A stretch of 64,000 nt of DNA from Brienomyrus brachyistius. Lineage: Eukaryota > Chordata > Actinopteri > Osteoglossiformes > Mormyridae. A program made the position numbers and the translations under genes. Position 1 is the first letter of the stretch. The number at the start of each line of letters is the position of its first letter. The notes under the pieces are model-generated. The model searched no databases, was not told the origin of the DNA, and worked only from the letters and a program-made list of their open reading frames with translations. The stretch is from the NCBI RefSeq assembly GCF_023856365.1, contig NC_064542.1, forward strand, positions 7,185,363 to 7,249,362. The letters are read 5' to 3'. This document shows positions 19,665-33,488 of the stretch, piece after piece.

Positions 19665-20958
19665 GCTTATACTACGGTTGCCACACCTCAAGACATCGAT
19701 CAGATGATATATTTCAAGGGATTCGTCCGGTTTTTCTACTTAAATCGCTATTGTGAGTAGGATTATTTCTTCCGCATCTCATCCAACGACTCTTTTGCTA
19801 GTTCCAAAACGTCATTTTAAAGCTGGCCATGGAGGCTTGAGCCGTTGATATCAGACTAATGCAGTTAATAATGAAGTTATTAGAAAGAGAGCGAGAGAGA
19901 CAGAGAGAGAGCTTGTATGAATTAGGCTACCTCTGTGTGTCCCTCAACAGTGTTCTGAAGCACCGTCTCTAAACTGTAAGTCTGCTTTAAGATGCAGCAC
20001 TGTTATTACCTCGCTAGTGAGAAATGTCATGTGTAGCCTTTAAGTTGGTACACTAGGCTAACTAATACTGCTGCAGCCCAGTTGTTGAAAGTTTCATATT
20101 CACCGTAAATATTAAAATTTACTTTTGGAAAATCGTCTGTCATGTTGTTGTTTTTGTTAGTCCTGCGTGCTGTATAGGTACTGTATGCTAATTTCCGTTA
20201 TTACAGTTAACTATGCGAAGTGATATGGAACTGTAATGTGGTCAAGAGAGCTGCCTGGAACTACGTTCGCCATGCGTTTCCCTGAAAATAATTGCACACC
20301 TCAGAACGTTCGTCAGCCAGTCAGATTCAAGCATTCAACGGTCCCGTAGTATAAGGAGATATAATAGACATTCGCCTCAGAATTGTATTTTATGTAATTT
20401 TATCTTTAAAGTGATCTTATTAAATTTGTTCCCCGAAGTAATAATTTCATCCCACACCCTGAGTTCTTTTGCACGCTGGTTATATGTGCTGTTAGTGTGC
20501 TAACAGCATTTTCTACCCAGGGAGTCTGATCGAAACCCAAAATCAAGCTGCTGCTGTGAGCTCCTGCTGAGCACCCTGCTCGGAGGCATGTGCACTCGAC
20601 GGACGCTACGGAGTGTTGGACAGTGATTTCTATCATCTATATTCTTGACCTCAGTAGGCGTTATGATGCTGATGTGTCACTGAACGTGTCAGCCAATGTA
20701 GTCCATATCTGGTTTGATATCGTACTCCTGGGGATACCTGCATTTCTAGGGACACATTGAACTGCTTATAGACTTTTCCCAGTTTAGACCGTAAACCCGA
20801 ACTGGACTGTGCATGAGCAGATATGTATCGTTTCCGCTCACTACTGCTTCACGGAAGCTGGGCGATTTCACAAATTGATTTATTGCAGTTTTTTTTTTTT
20901 TTTAAACAAAGTTTGTACTTAGCACTTATTTGAATTATTGTGTATATATGTGTTTTTA

Positions 20959-21309
20959 GGGGGCGGCATGGTGCTGCAGTGGTTAGCACTGTTGCCTCAC
21001 ACCTCTGGGACCTGGGTTCGAGTCTCCACCTGGGTCACATGCGTGCGGAGTTTGCATGTTCTCCCCATGTCATCGTGGGGTTTCCTCCGGGTACTCCGGT
21101 TTCCCCCCACAGTCCAAAAACATGCTGAGGCTAATTGGAGTTACTAAATTGCCCATAGGTGTGCATGTGAGAGTGCATGGTGTGCGAGTGTGCCCTGTGA
21201 TGGGCTGACCCCCCATCCTGGGTTGTTCCCTGCCTCATGCCCATTTCTTCCGGGATAGGCTCCGGACCCCCCGTGACCCAGTAGGATAAGCAGTTTGGAA
21301 AATGGATGG
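20959..21309 (+). mobile_element. V-SINE-type SINE, unit 3
   Basis: Orthologous copy with the same flanking duplication. Confidence 0.9.
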
Positions 21310-21830
21310 ATATGTGTTTTTAAATTACAAAGATTATTTTATTCAAAAATAGTATTTAGCACGATTTGGCTTATTACAGTTTAATAATAGTTTGTAATTA
21401 TGACATGTTATAATGTATTTTTAAATTATTATAATCGTATTTTTAAATAATTTGTAATTTAAAAAATAGTCTGTGGTACATTGGGAGGAGCTACAATTTG
21501 GCCGTCATTGTTATTATGAATTATGACGTCATAAGCGGGAGGGGGGAGCGTATCCCTTATTCTGATTGGTCGAGGGGTTATCTCCATATACCATACATTG
21601 CCGATAGGGGGCCATATGGTTTGGGTGATACGGGTTGCTGTTAAACTTTAATAGAATAAAAATACATTACATGTATTTATTTGTGTTATTTTTAATTACG
21701 TTTTTAAGGAATAATAAAACATGTGGCAGGATGAATGCAAGCTAGCGCATACACATCTAGCGGGGCCCGTCAGGCCGCAGGCACGGGTTGTTAGGAGTAG
21801 GCACAAGCGCCACGGCGTATTTTAAAAGAA

Positions 21831-22845
21831 TGTGGGGATCTGATCGGGCTGGTAGGAGTAGTTGCATGGCACTGGTAATTACACTATATTGGCAACCACT
21901 TGAGCCAGGTCATATGACCTACCAGGAAGTTATAAAAGGCTGCCAAGATGGAATCTCATTCTCTTGCTGCTGTGTTTTACAACTGGACATGGGGTGGGTT
22001 CTTCTTCCCTGTTGGTAAGGAAAGGAGAGGGTTTGTTTGAGAACGTGAATGTTTAATTTTAATTTTACCAGGGTGACTGCTAGCAGCATGTAACTCTTCG
22101 TGGAGGACGCGGAGGTGACTGTTTGGAATTTTATCATTTGACGTGATCCCCTACGAGCTGATGGGCTACAGACACTGAGGCTCTGGTCACTTGGGTTATA
22201 CTGTGGGATTTAAAAGGGTCTATGTTTCTTTGTTGATTGTTTCTTTGTACCTGTAGCATTGGAACGTTTCCTCTTGGTGTTGCTGTGCTGCGAGGGCATT
22301 AAGCATTCCTACAAAGGACCAGACTAGCCACTGTTTTAGGTTTATTTGATAGGCTTGTAAGTTGTAAGAGTAATTGTAGTATTGTATTTTGGGCGGTGGA
22401 CATCGGCCGCTACCCTCCCCTTATGTTTGTACATGGGATCTTTCTGTACAAGGCCGGATCCGCACAGGCTTTTGCTCTGCTGTTGGGGTGCCACACTGAG
22501 TGGACACTGTACTGTTGTGTGTAGTGTTTGTCATGTTGCATGCTGTGTGGTGTTGAGTTTTGCTGTTTTCTTTGTCACCAGGGGCCTCCTGAGCTGAGAG
22601 CTGCGTGTGCTGATCTGACCTTACTATCTGGAGGATAGTCAGCTGCCCCCCACCCCCAGCAACCTTCATTTGTCTGATTTTGGATATTTGTAATAAAGTG
22701 GATTGGGTTTTATTTTTACATGCCTCTTTGTTGTCTTTGTTACGGGGAGGGTTCGAACTTAGCCACGTTACAGAAGGAACATTAGGGGTTACCAGGAGGT
22801 GGCGTAGTCAGAGCAGTGTGGGTATTCTGTGCTTTGGGCACCACA
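21831..22845 (+). mobile_element. Solo LTR, unit 3
   Basis: Orthologous copy of the unit 1 LTR, same ends and flanks, same length. Confidence 0.8.
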
Positions 22846-23892
22846 AGAAAGCACCGAAATGTTTTAAAGAAACTTTAGCGTTAATTTAAAAGGAAAAAAA
22901 AGAATCAAGGAATAACCCTGTTAATTCCTGTTTAAATAAATTAACGCAAGAGAGTCGGCTCCTTAAAGAACTGTGTGGCTCTATGCGCATGCGCTGCATG
23001 AGAGCGAGCCAGAGAGGAGAGCGCATTCGCTAATTTAATCAAGAATTAACCGCGTTATTCCTTGATTCTTGTTGAAATGCTTAGAGCGTTTTACTTTACA
23101 TTGGCAGAAAAGTGCTTCATTACTTAAACCCCTATAACCATAACGTTTATTTGAAATAACAGGCGCTCCTCTGGTGTCGCCATTTTGAAACGGGCTGGCC
23201 AATATCATCTCGACCGCTTTTTTCAAACGGACCTGCCGATTATGGCCGAGCCCTGGGACTCGCTCATTTCGCTGTTTAAATGCTTTCTTCAACCTAACAC
23301 TGGTAAATACCGCTAATGTTTTTCCTTCTAATTCTTTAAGCATGTTGATTAAATGTAATGGGTTTAAGTGCTTTCTTTTAAAACGACGTGCTGTATGTTA
23401 ATTGGTTTCGCTTGTGCTTGTTTAAACTCAGCATTTGCTCTTCTGCTGCTTTCGGGCATGTTTGCACGGGTTTAAATTCCGCCTGCTTTCTTCTAAAATA
23501 ACGCTAAAGTTTTTCTTAAACATTTTGGTGCTTGCTTTTAAAATACGCCGTGGCGCTTGTGCACACATGGCTGCGGCCAGACGGGTCCCCGCTGGACGTG
23601 TATCTTGCATTCATTCCGTTATGTTTTATTCCTTAAAAACGTAATTTAAAATACAACGTAAATACATGTAATGTATTTTCATTCTATTAAAGTTTAAAGG
23701 CAACCCTTATCACCCAAACCATATGCCCCCCTATCGGCAACACGTGTAATAGACATTTGGAATATTCCTGACATTTAACATCACCTACTCACATTCAATT
23801 GAAAACACCTGTCTTTTTCGTTTTTAATGCTTTATTTACAATTATTTACACATTTTTCAGTAGTACTGATTGAACATAGAACACTGACTGTC

Positions 23893-24903
23893 TCATCCAC
23901 TACCGGCTTTGCTCTTCTCCACCATTGCCTTGTACGTCTCCTCCACCATTGCCTTGTACGTCTCCTCCACCATTGCCGTGTACTCCTCCTTCACCATTTC
24001 TGTGTACTCCTCCTCCGCCATTGCCTTGTACTCCTCCTCCACCATTGTCTTGTACTCCGCCTCCATTGCCTTGTACTCCTCCACCATTGCCTTGTACTCC
24101 TCCTCCATTGCCTTGCTCAAGTCCACCTCCATTGCCTTGCTCTCCTCCACCTCCATTGCCTTGTATTCCTCCTCCATTGCCTTGTATTCCTCCTCCATTG
24201 CCTTGTATTCCTCCTCCATTGCCTTGTACTTCTCCTCCTCCTCCATTGCCTTGTACTTCTCCTTCTCCACCTTTGCCTGGCTCTCCTCCTTCACCGCCAC
24301 TTTCTGGCTTTCCTCCTTCTCCACCTTTGCCTGGCTCTCCTCCTTCACCTCCACTGTCTGGCTTTCCTCCATCGCCAATGTCTGGCTGTCCTCCATCGCC
24401 AATGTCTGGCTGTCCTCCATCGCCAATGTCTGGCTATCCTCCATCGCCAATGTCTGGCTATCCTCCATCGCCAATGTCTGGCTGTCCTCCATCGCCAATG
24501 TCTGGCTGTCCTCCATCGCCAATGTCTGGCTGTCCTCCATCGCCAATGTCTGGCTATCCTCCATCGCCAATGTCTGGCTATCCTCCTCCATCGCCAATGT
24601 CTGGCTGTCCTCCATCGCCAATGTCTGGCTGTCCTCCATCGCCAATGTCTGGCTGTCCTCCATCGCCAATGTCTGGCTATCCTCCTCCATCGCCAATGTC
24701 TGGCTGTCCTCCATCGCCAATGTCTGGCTATCCACCACCATTGCCTTTTTTCCTTTCCCTTTTTTTGTAAAAAGCTTCTTCAGCCAGGGTTTCTTTTTCT
24801 TTCCTTCTTTATCCTTTTTTCTTTCCTCCTTTGCTTTTATAGCTTCTCCAGCGTCCTTTGGTACCGCTGGCGGCCTAAAGCAATTGAGAAAAATCCACTT
24901 CAT
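23893..24903 (-). CDS. SQTLAME-repeat protein, unit 4 (A-type, 336 aa)
   Basis: As unit 2 with one Glu-to-Ala change in the C-terminal YKAM repeats (EAEYKT). TATA box at 24979-24984, poly(A) signal at 23831-23836. The gene is untouched by this unit's 1.28-kb deletion, which lies more than 3 kb upstream of its promoter. Confidence 0.7.
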   Translation of the reverse strand: MKWIFLNCFRPPAVPKDAGEAIKAKEERKKDKEGKKKKPWLKKLFTKKGKGKKAMVVDSQTLAMEDSQTLAMEEDSQTLAMEDSQTLAMEDSQTLAMEDSQTLAMEEDSQTLAMEDSQTLAMEDSQTLAMEDSQTLAMEDSQTLAMEDSQTLAMEDSQTLAMEDSQTLAMEDSQTLAMEESQTVEVKEESQAKVEKEESQKVAVKEESQAKVEKEKYKAMEEEEKYKAMEEEYKAMEEEYKAMEEEYKAMEVEESKAMEVDLSKAMEEEYKAMVEEYKAMEAEYKTMVEEEYKAMAEEEYTEMVKEEYTAMVEETYKAMVEETYKAMVEKSKAGSG

Positions 24904-26594
24904 ATTGAGAGATGAGATGAGATGTGTCTTATTCGAAATCAGATTTGTTTTGAACTGATACTGGTGCCTACAGCAGAATTTATACCTTCAGAATGATGAC
25001 ATCAGAGTTGTCACGGTGACATTGTGTTCTAGAACTCAACTGTAGGTGCCATATTTGGTCAGTGGTTCAATTTTTTTTAATTCTCTGCATTTTTTATATG
25101 CTTTATTCAGCTCATATTCTGCAGCATATATTGTATGAATTTCCATATTTACCTTAATTAGTTTACTCGCAGATAATATTCTGTACTTGCAAACAATGCA
25201 GAAACCTACCAAACATTGCCGGGGCGTTCCTGTGCTCACAGAGCGTAGTGAGCTTTACTTTACTCAGGAGGAGGACAGGCTCACATTTTCTGACCGTGGC
25301 CTTGCTGTGCTATATTGTGAAAGGTGCTGAACTTAGTGATGAGACAGTTAATACCCAGATTCTGGAGATCGCCTCCTCAAAGTGAGGCCCAGTGACTTCA
25401 AGCTGGGAATCGGGGCTTGCTAAGGTTATGCAATATCACGTGACCGATGACTTCCGATTCATCCTGAGGTGTAAGAGGCTTCGAATCCTGTTGGCTCTTC
25501 AAAACTTTTATATAAGTGAGATGATTCTAATTAGCAATGGTAGTGGAGGCCAGTTTAACCAAAGAACCAACCGCCAGGTGATGGGTCACAGTAAGGAGGG
25601 GTATGGGGTTGGGTTTCAGTGTTTGGGTACATTTAATGGAGGTGAGATAAAACATTTGGTAAGGTTTAGCAGCGTCTGTAATATCCCTGCATTGTAGGCA
25701 GAGCTTTCTGGATAGATTCTGGACACACACACCCTCGTATTGGACAAATTGATTCAGAAAATGGATGGATGAATGGATGGAATGCAGTGTTTTTCATGTG
25801 TTTTCATGAGTGGAAGTGAACTTTTATTTATGTGTTTAGTTTATGTGTAGTTAGTTTAGTTGTTCCTGGCAGTAAATACAGTCCCTGGTTTTTATGTGTG
25901 CGTCACTGACGAACGTAAGTACTAAGTTTATTGATTATAAGTGATAAGTGACGCTGTGCTAATTTAGTTTACTTAATTGCGCGGCTAGGTTAACGTGACG
26001 TAGCTTGCTTACTGTTATAATTATCGCTGACGACTGTACCGTTGTATACCTCGGAAAGATATTTTCGTTTATTTCCCGTCCAATCATTCCCTCTAATACG
26101 AATTGCTGCTAATGTAATGTATTGTTGTGGGTATAGCCGAACTTATCAATGTTAAGGCGATGTGGTACAATTATGCATTATGTTAGTGTATTATGGTAAT
26201 AACCATTGTAAGCACTGTGGTAATTTGTTTTTCCTGTTTGTTTGTTATAGAACCATAAATAAATACAAACTTACTTACTTACCAACCCACTTCGTCTGAG
26301 TGTGCATCCCACTGACCTCAAGTAAGATAAGCCAGAGTACAACTAATTGCTACCCCCTCCTGATTGAGAACGTGTATCTGGTGAAATACGGTCAGCAGCC
26401 CCCCCCCCCCCCCCATCCTGAATCGTGACTGATATCCCACAGCGAGTACTACCCTCCTGCAGCAACCCCTTACAGTTTCCCAGGGGAGTGTGGCCCCCCT
26501 TTCCCACACCGCATCAAATTTTTCAGTTTCACTCATTTCTCAGTTTATGGGTTATGGGTATGAGCCTGTGTAAAATACAAATTTTTTTTTTTTT

Positions 26595-27026
26595 GCAAAC
26601 TCCAGCCTGGCTCTTCCATGCTTCTCATTCATGAAGGGCTTCTTTCTTGCTTTACGGGTCTTCAGCGCTGCTTCTAGAAGCCTGTCCCACCATCACGCTT
26701 CACACTTAATGTTTTCCATTCCTTTTGAAGGTCACTTGAGGTCATCCTCCGATTTGTTAGACACTGACGGATAAGTTGATGGTCATCTCTGGCATTAGAA
26801 GGTTGCTTCTGCCCTCTACCTGGCTGGTTTTTGATTTTTCGCAGTGTCTCCTGCTTCTTCCCCCTGTTCTTGTGTACTGCGGTCTTAGAAACTCACGAGC
26901 ATGGAAGCAGCCTGCCTCACAGTGTAGCCTTCTGCCAGCAGAACCAGGATTAAACCAGAATTTAACAATGCAGATTTTAAAAAAGTATATAGAGTGGTCT
27001 CTTAATTTTTTACAGAGCTGTGTATT
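26595..27026 (-). pseudogene. Tc1/mariner transposase relic, unit 4
   Basis: Orthologous copy with the same breaks. Confidence 0.75.
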
Positions 27027-27283
27027 GTTTATATGTATCTATTTTATGTTTTGGCTGCATGTTTGAACCTGAGACCAGTTGTCAAATGGAGTCTGTTTGA
27101 GAATACTACATTCACACCCCCAAAACCTTCATATCCCAAATACTGCGTCATGAAAGGTGAAAATTGGTAGGTTTATGCTGGTGAAATAATGAAGATAGAT
27201 GCTGCTGCTTTTAAGTCATTAACAAGGTTGTTTATTGAAATGGTTTATTGAAAGGCATCTAACAATTTCAAACACATATGTAA

Positions 27284-27405
27284 GGAATAATTGACGACGG
27301 GCCGTTGAATTATTAGAAAATAATGCACACCCGAGGTGGTAATGCCGTTACACCTCGGGTGTGCATTATTTTCTAATAATTCAACGGCCCGGAGTCAATT
27401 ATTCC
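27284..27405. mobile_element. Foldback hairpin element, unit 4
   Basis: Same sequence. It lies ~720 bp left of this unit's deletion junction. Confidence 0.85.
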
Positions 27406-28293
27406 GCTTATACTACGGTTGCCACACCTCAAGACATCGATCAGATGATATATTTCAAGGGATTCGTCCGGTTTTTCTACTTAAATCGCTATTGTGAGTA
27501 GGATTATTTCTTCCGCATCTCATCCAACGACTCTTTTGCTAGTTCCAAAACGTCATTTTAAAGCTGGCCATGGAGGCTTGAGCCGTTGATATCAGACTAA
27601 TGCAGTTAATAATGAAGTTATTAGAAAGAGAGCGAGAGAGACAGAGAGAGAGCTTGTATGAATTAGGCTACCTCTGTGTGTCCCTCAACAGTGTTCTGAA
27701 GCACCGTCTCTAAACTGTAAGTCTGCTTTAAGATGCAGCACTGTTATTACCTCGCTAGTGAGAAATGTCATGTGTAGCCTTTAAGTTGGTACACTAGGCT
27801 AACTAATACTGCTGCAGCCCAGTTGTTGAAAGTTTCATATTCACCGTAAATATTAAAATTTACTTTTGGAAAATCGTCTGTCATGTTGTTGTTTTTGTTA
27901 GTCCTGCGTGCTGTATAGGTACTGTATGCTAATTTCCGTTATTACAGTTAACTATGCGAAGTGATATGGAACTGTAATGTGGTCAAGAGAGCTGCCTGGA
28001 ACTACGTTCGCCATGCGTTTCCCTGAAAATAATTGCACACCTCAGAACGTTCGTCAGCCAGTCACATTCAAGCATTCAACGGTCCCGTAGTATAAGGAGA
28101 TATAATAGACATTCGCCTCAGAATTGTACTTACATGTATTTATTTGTGTTATTTTTAATTACGTTTTTAAGGAATAATAAAACATGTGGCAGGATGAATG
28201 CAAGCTAGCGCATACACATCTAGCGGGGCCCGTCAGGCCGCAGGCACGGGTTGTTAGGAGTAGGCACAAGCGCCACGGCGTATTTTAAAAGAA

Positions 28294-29308
28294 TGTGGGG
28301 ATCTGATCGGGCTGGTAGGAGTAGTTGCATGGCACTGGTAATTACACTATATTGGCAACCACTTGAGCCAGGTCATATGACCTACCAGGAAGTTATAAAA
28401 GGCTGCCAAGATGGAATCTCATTCTCTTGCTGCTGTGTTTTACAACTGGACATGGGGTGGGTTCTTCTTCCCTGTTGGTAAGGAAAGGAGAGGGTTTGTT
28501 TGAGAACGTGAATGTTTAATTTTAATTTTACCAGGGTGACTGCTAGCAGCATGTAACTCTTCGTGGAGGACGCGGAGGTGACTGTTTGGAATTTTATCAT
28601 TTGACGTGATCCCCTACGAGCTGATGGGCTACAGACACTGAGGCTCTGGTCACTTGGGTTATACTGTGGGATTTAAAAGGGTCTATGTTTCTTTGTTGAT
28701 TGTTTCTTTGTACCTGTAGCATTGGAACGTTTCCTCTTGGTGTTGCTGTGCTGCGAGGGCATTAAGCATTCCTACAAAGGACCAGACTAGCCACTGTTTT
28801 AGGTTTATTTGATAGGCTTGTAAGTTGTAAGAGTAATTGTAGTATTGTATTTTGGGCGGTGGACATTGGCCGCTACCCTCCCCTTATGTTTGTACATGGG
28901 ATCTTTCTGTACAAGGCTGGATCCGCACAGGCTTTTGCTCTGCTGTTGGGGTGCCACACTGAGTGGACACTGTACTGTTGTGTGTAGTGTTTGTCATGTT
29001 GCATGCTGTGTGGTGTTGAGTTTTGCTGTTTTCTTTGTCACCAGGGGCCTCCTGAGCTGAGAGCTGCGTGTGCTGATCTGACCTTACTATCTGGAGGATA
29101 GTCAGCTGCCCCCCACCCCCAGCAACCTTCATTTGTCTGATTTTGGATATTTGTAATAAAGTGGATTGGGTTTTATTTTTACATGCCTCTTTGTTGTCTT
29201 TGTTACGGGGAGGGTTCGAACTTAGCCACGTTACAGAAGGAACATTAGGGGTTACCAGGAGGTGGCGTAGTCAGAGCAGTGTGGGTATTCTGTGCTTTGG
29301 GCACCACA
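28294..29308 (+). mobile_element. Solo LTR, unit 4
   Basis: Orthologous copy. Two base changes (ACATTGGCC and AAGGCTGG) are shared only with unit 5. Confidence 0.8.
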
Positions 29309-30355
29309 AGAAAGCACCGAAATGTTTTAAAGAAACTTTAGCGTTAATTTAAAAGGAAAAAAAAGAATCAAGGAATAACCCTGTTAATTCCTGTTTAAAT
29401 AAATTAACGCAAGAGAGTCGGCTCCTTAAAGAACTGTGTGGCTCTATGCGCATGCGCTACATGAGAGCGAGCCAGAGAGGAGAGCGCATTCGCTAATTTA
29501 ATCAAGAATTAACCGCGTTATTCCTTGATTCTTGTTGAAATGCTTAGAGCGTTTTACTTTACATTGGCAGAAAAGTGCTTCATTACTTAAACCCCTATAA
29601 CCATAACGTTTATTTGAAATAACAGGCGCTCCTCTGGTGTCGCCATTTTGAAACGGGCTGGCCAATATCATCTCGACCGCTTTTTTCAAACGGACCTGCC
29701 GATTATGGCCGAGCCCTGGGACTCGCTCATTTCGCTGTTTAAATGCTTTCTTCAACCTAACACTAGTAAATACCGCTAATGTTTTTCCTTCTAATTCTTT
29801 AAGCATGTTGATTAAATGTAATGGGTTTAAGTGCTTTCTTTTAAAACGACGTGCTGTATGTTAATTGGTTTCGCTTGTGCTTGTTTAAACTCAGCATTTG
29901 CTCTTCTGCTGCTTTCGGGCATGTTTGCACGGGTTTAAATTCCGCCTGCTTTCTTCTAAAATAACGCTAAAGTTTTTCTTAAACATTTTGGTGCTTGCTT
30001 TTAAAATACGCCGTGGCGCTTGTGCACACATGGCTGCGGCCAGACGGGTCCCCGCTGGACGTGTATCTTGCATTCATTCCGTTATGTTTTATTCCTTAAA
30101 AACGTAATTTAAAATACAACGTAAATACATGTAATGTATTTTCATTCTATTAAAGTTTAAAGGCAACCCTTATCACCCAAACCATATGCCCCCCTATCGG
30201 CAACACGTGTAATAGACATTTGGAATATTCCTGACATTTAACATCACCTACTCACATTCAATTGAAAACACCTGTCTTTTTCGTTTTTAATGCTTTATTT
30301 ACAATTATTTACACATTTTTCAGTAGTACTGATTGAACATAGAACACTGACTGTC

Positions 30356-31366
30356 TCATCCACTACCGGCTTTGCTCTTCTCCACCATTGCCTTGTACGT
30401 CTCCTTCACCATTGCCTTGTACGTCTCCTCCACCATTGCCGTGTACTCCTCCTTCACCATTTCTGTGTACTCCTCCTCCGCCATTGCCTTGTACTCCTCC
30501 TCCACCATTGTCTTGTACTCCTCCTCCATTGCCTTGTACTCCTCCACCATTGCCTTGTACTCCTCCTCCATTGCCTTGCTCAAGTCCACCTCCATTGCCT
30601 TGCTCTCCTCCACCTCCATTGCCTTGTATTCCTCCTCCATTGCCTTGTATTCCTCCTCCATTGCCTTGTATTCCTCCTCCATTGCCTTGTACTTCTCCTC
30701 CTCCTCCATTGCCTTGTACTTCTCCTTCTCCACCTTTGCCTGGCTCTCCTCCTTCACCGCCACTTTCTGGCTTTCCTCCTTCTCCACCTTTGCCTGGCTC
30801 TCCTCCTTCACCTCCACTGTCTGGCTTTCCTCCATCGCCAATGTCTGGCTGTCCTCCATCGCCAATGTCTGGCTGTCCTCCATCGCCAATGTCTGGCTAT
30901 CCTCCATCGCCAATGTCTGGCTATCCTCCATCGCCAATGTCTGGCTGTCCTCCATCGCCAATGTCTGGCTGTCCTCCATCGCCAATGTCTGGCTGTCCTC
31001 CATCGCCAATGTCTGGCTATCCTCCATCGCCAATGTCTGGCTATCCTCCTCCATCGCCAATGTCTGGCTGTCCTCCATCGCCAATGTCTGGCTGTCCTCC
31101 ATCGCCAATGTCTGGCTGTCCTCCATCGCCAATGTCTGGCTATCCTCCTCCATCGCCAATGTCTGGCTGTCCTCCATCGCCAATGTCTGGCTATCCACCA
31201 CCATTGCCTTTTTTCCTTTCCCTTTTTTTGTAAAAAGCTTCTTCAGCCAGGGTTTCTTTTTCTTTCCTTCTTTATCCTTTTTTCTTTCCTCCTTTGCTTT
31301 TATAGCTTCTCCAGCGTCCTTTGGTACCGCTGGCGGCCTAAAGCAATTGAGAAAAATCCACTTCAT
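30356..31366 (-). CDS. SQTLAME-repeat protein, unit 5 (A-type, 336 aa)
   Basis: As unit 2 with one Glu-to-Lys change close to the C terminus (MVKETYKAM). B-type copies have the same residue there. TATA box at 31442-31447, poly(A) signal at 30294-30299. Intact. Confidence 0.7.
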   Translation of the reverse strand: MKWIFLNCFRPPAVPKDAGEAIKAKEERKKDKEGKKKKPWLKKLFTKKGKGKKAMVVDSQTLAMEDSQTLAMEEDSQTLAMEDSQTLAMEDSQTLAMEDSQTLAMEEDSQTLAMEDSQTLAMEDSQTLAMEDSQTLAMEDSQTLAMEDSQTLAMEDSQTLAMEDSQTLAMEDSQTLAMEESQTVEVKEESQAKVEKEESQKVAVKEESQAKVEKEKYKAMEEEEKYKAMEEEYKAMEEEYKAMEEEYKAMEVEESKAMEVDLSKAMEEEYKAMVEEYKAMEEEYKTMVEEEYKAMAEEEYTEMVKEEYTAMVEETYKAMVKETYKAMVEKSKAGSG

Positions 31367-33056
31367 ATTGAGAGATGAGATGAGATGTGTCTTATTCGAA
31401 ATCAGATTTGTTTTGAACTGATACTGGTGCCTACAGCAGAATTTATACCTTCAGAATGATGACATCAGAGTTGTCACGGTGACATTGTGTTCTAGAACTC
31501 AACTGTAGGTGCCATATTTGGTCAGTGGTTCAATTTTTTTTAATTCTCTGCATTTTTTATATGCTTTATTCAGCTCATATTCTGCAGCATATATTGTATG
31601 AATTTCCATATTTACCTTAATTAGTTTACTCGCAGATAATATTCTGTACTTGCAAACAATGCAGAAACCTACCAAACATTGCCGGGGCGTTCCTGTGCTC
31701 ACAGAGCGTAGTGAGCTTTACTTTACTCAGGAGGAGGACAGGCTCACATTTTCTGACCGTGGCCTTGCTGTGCTATATTGTGAAAGGTGCTGAACTTAGT
31801 GATGAGACAGTTAATACCCAGATTCTGGAGATCGCCTCCTCAAAGTGAGGCCCAGTGACTTCAAGCTGGGAATCGGGGCTTGCTAAGGTTATGCAATATC
31901 ACGTGACCGATGACTTCCGATTCATCCTGAGGTGTAAGAGGCTTCGAATCCTGTTGGCTCTTCAAAACTTTTATATAAGTGAGATGATTCTAATTAGCAA
32001 TGGTAGTGGAGGCCAGTTTAACCAAAGAACCAACCGCCAGGTGATGGGTCACAGTAAGGAGGGGTATGGGGTTGGGTTTCAGTGTTTGGGTACATTTAAT
32101 GGAGGTGAGATAAAACATTTGGTAAGGTTTAGCAGCGTCTGTAATATCCCTGCATTGTAGGCAGAGCTTTCTGGATAGATTCTGGACACACACACCCTCG
32201 TATTGGACAAATTGATTCAGAAAATGGATGGATGAATGGATGGAATGCAGTGTTTTTCATGTGTTTTCATGAGTGGAAGTGAACTTTTATTTATGTGTTT
32301 AGTTTATGTGTAGTTAGTTTAGTTGTTCCTGGCAGTAAATACAGTCCCTGGTTTTTATGTGTGCGTCACTGACGAACGTAAGTACTAAGTTTATTGATTA
32401 TAAGTGATAAGTGACGCTGTGCTAATTTAGTTTACTTAATTGCGCGGCTAGGTTAACGTGACGTAGCTTGCTTACTGTTATAATTATCGCTGACGACTGT
32501 ACCGTTGTATACCTCGGAAAGATATTTTCGTTTATTTCCCGTCCAATCATTCCCTCTAATACGAATTGCTGCTAATGTAATGTATTGTTGTGGGTATAGC
32601 CGAACTTATCAATGTTAAGGCGATGTGGTACAATTATGCATTATGTTAGTGTATTATGGTAATAACCATTGTAAGCACTGTGGTAATTTGTTTTTCCTGT
32701 TTGTTTGTTATAGAACCATAAATAAATACAAACTTACTTACTTACCAACCCACTTCGTCTGAGTGTGCATCCCACTGACCTCAAGTAAGATAAGCCAGAG
32801 TACAACTAATTGCTACCCCCTCCTGATTGAGAACGTGTATCTGGTGAAATACGGTCAGCAGCCCCCCCCCCCCCCCATCCTGAATCATGACTGATATCCC
32901 ACAGCGAGTACTACCCTCCTGCAGCAACCCCTTACAGTTTCCCAGGGGAGTGTGGCCCCCCTTTCCCACACCGCATCAAATTTTTCAGTTTCACTCATTT
33001 CTCAGTTTATGGGTTATGGGTATGAGCCTGTGTAAAATACAATTTTTATTTTTTTT

Positions 33057-33488
33057 GCAAACTCCAGCCTGGCTCTTCAATGCTTCTCATTCATGAAGGG
33101 CTTCTTTCTTGCTTTACGGGTCTTCAGCGCTGCTTCTAGAAGCCTGTCCCACCATCACGCTTCACACTTAATGTTTTCCATTCCTTTTGAAGGTCACTTG
33201 AGGTCATCCTCCGATTTGTTAGACACTGACGGATAAGTTGATGGTCATCTCTGGCATTAGAAGGTTGCTTCTGCCCTCTACCTGGCTGGTTTTTGATTTT
33301 TCGCAGTGTCTCCTGCTTCTTCCCCCTGTTCTTGTGTACTGCGGTCTTAGAAACTCACGAGCATGGAAGCAGCCTGCCTCACAGTGTAGCCTTCTGCCAG
33401 CAGAACCAGGATTAAACCAGAATTTAACAATGCAGATTTTAAAAAAGTATATAGAGTGGTCTCTTAATTTTTTACAGAGCTGTGTATT
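33057..33488 (-). pseudogene. Tc1/mariner transposase relic, unit 5
   Basis: Orthologous copy. The adjoining T-run is interrupted by an A here and one base differs near 33080. Confidence 0.75.

Larger units (their letters stand above)
15488..23231. repeat. Tandem array unit 3 (7744 bp)
   Basis: Direct copy with all elements present. It has a longer C homopolymer (18 C). It lacks two A residues near 22968 and has a G variant in the NRF1-flanking sequence (GCGCTGCATGAG). Unit 7 shares these last two changes at its right end. Confidence 0.97.
23232..29694. repeat. Tandem array unit 4, deleted (6463 bp)
   Basis: Direct copy lacking about 1.28 kb. The junction is at 28128/28130. Sequence equivalent to unit 1 position 4897 is joined, with one extra C, to sequence equivalent to position 6177. 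The deletion removes the SINE, the CRE/NF-Y cluster and the inner ~70 bp of the right inverted-repeat arm. The gene, hairpin, Tc1 relic and LTR remain. Confidence 0.97.
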
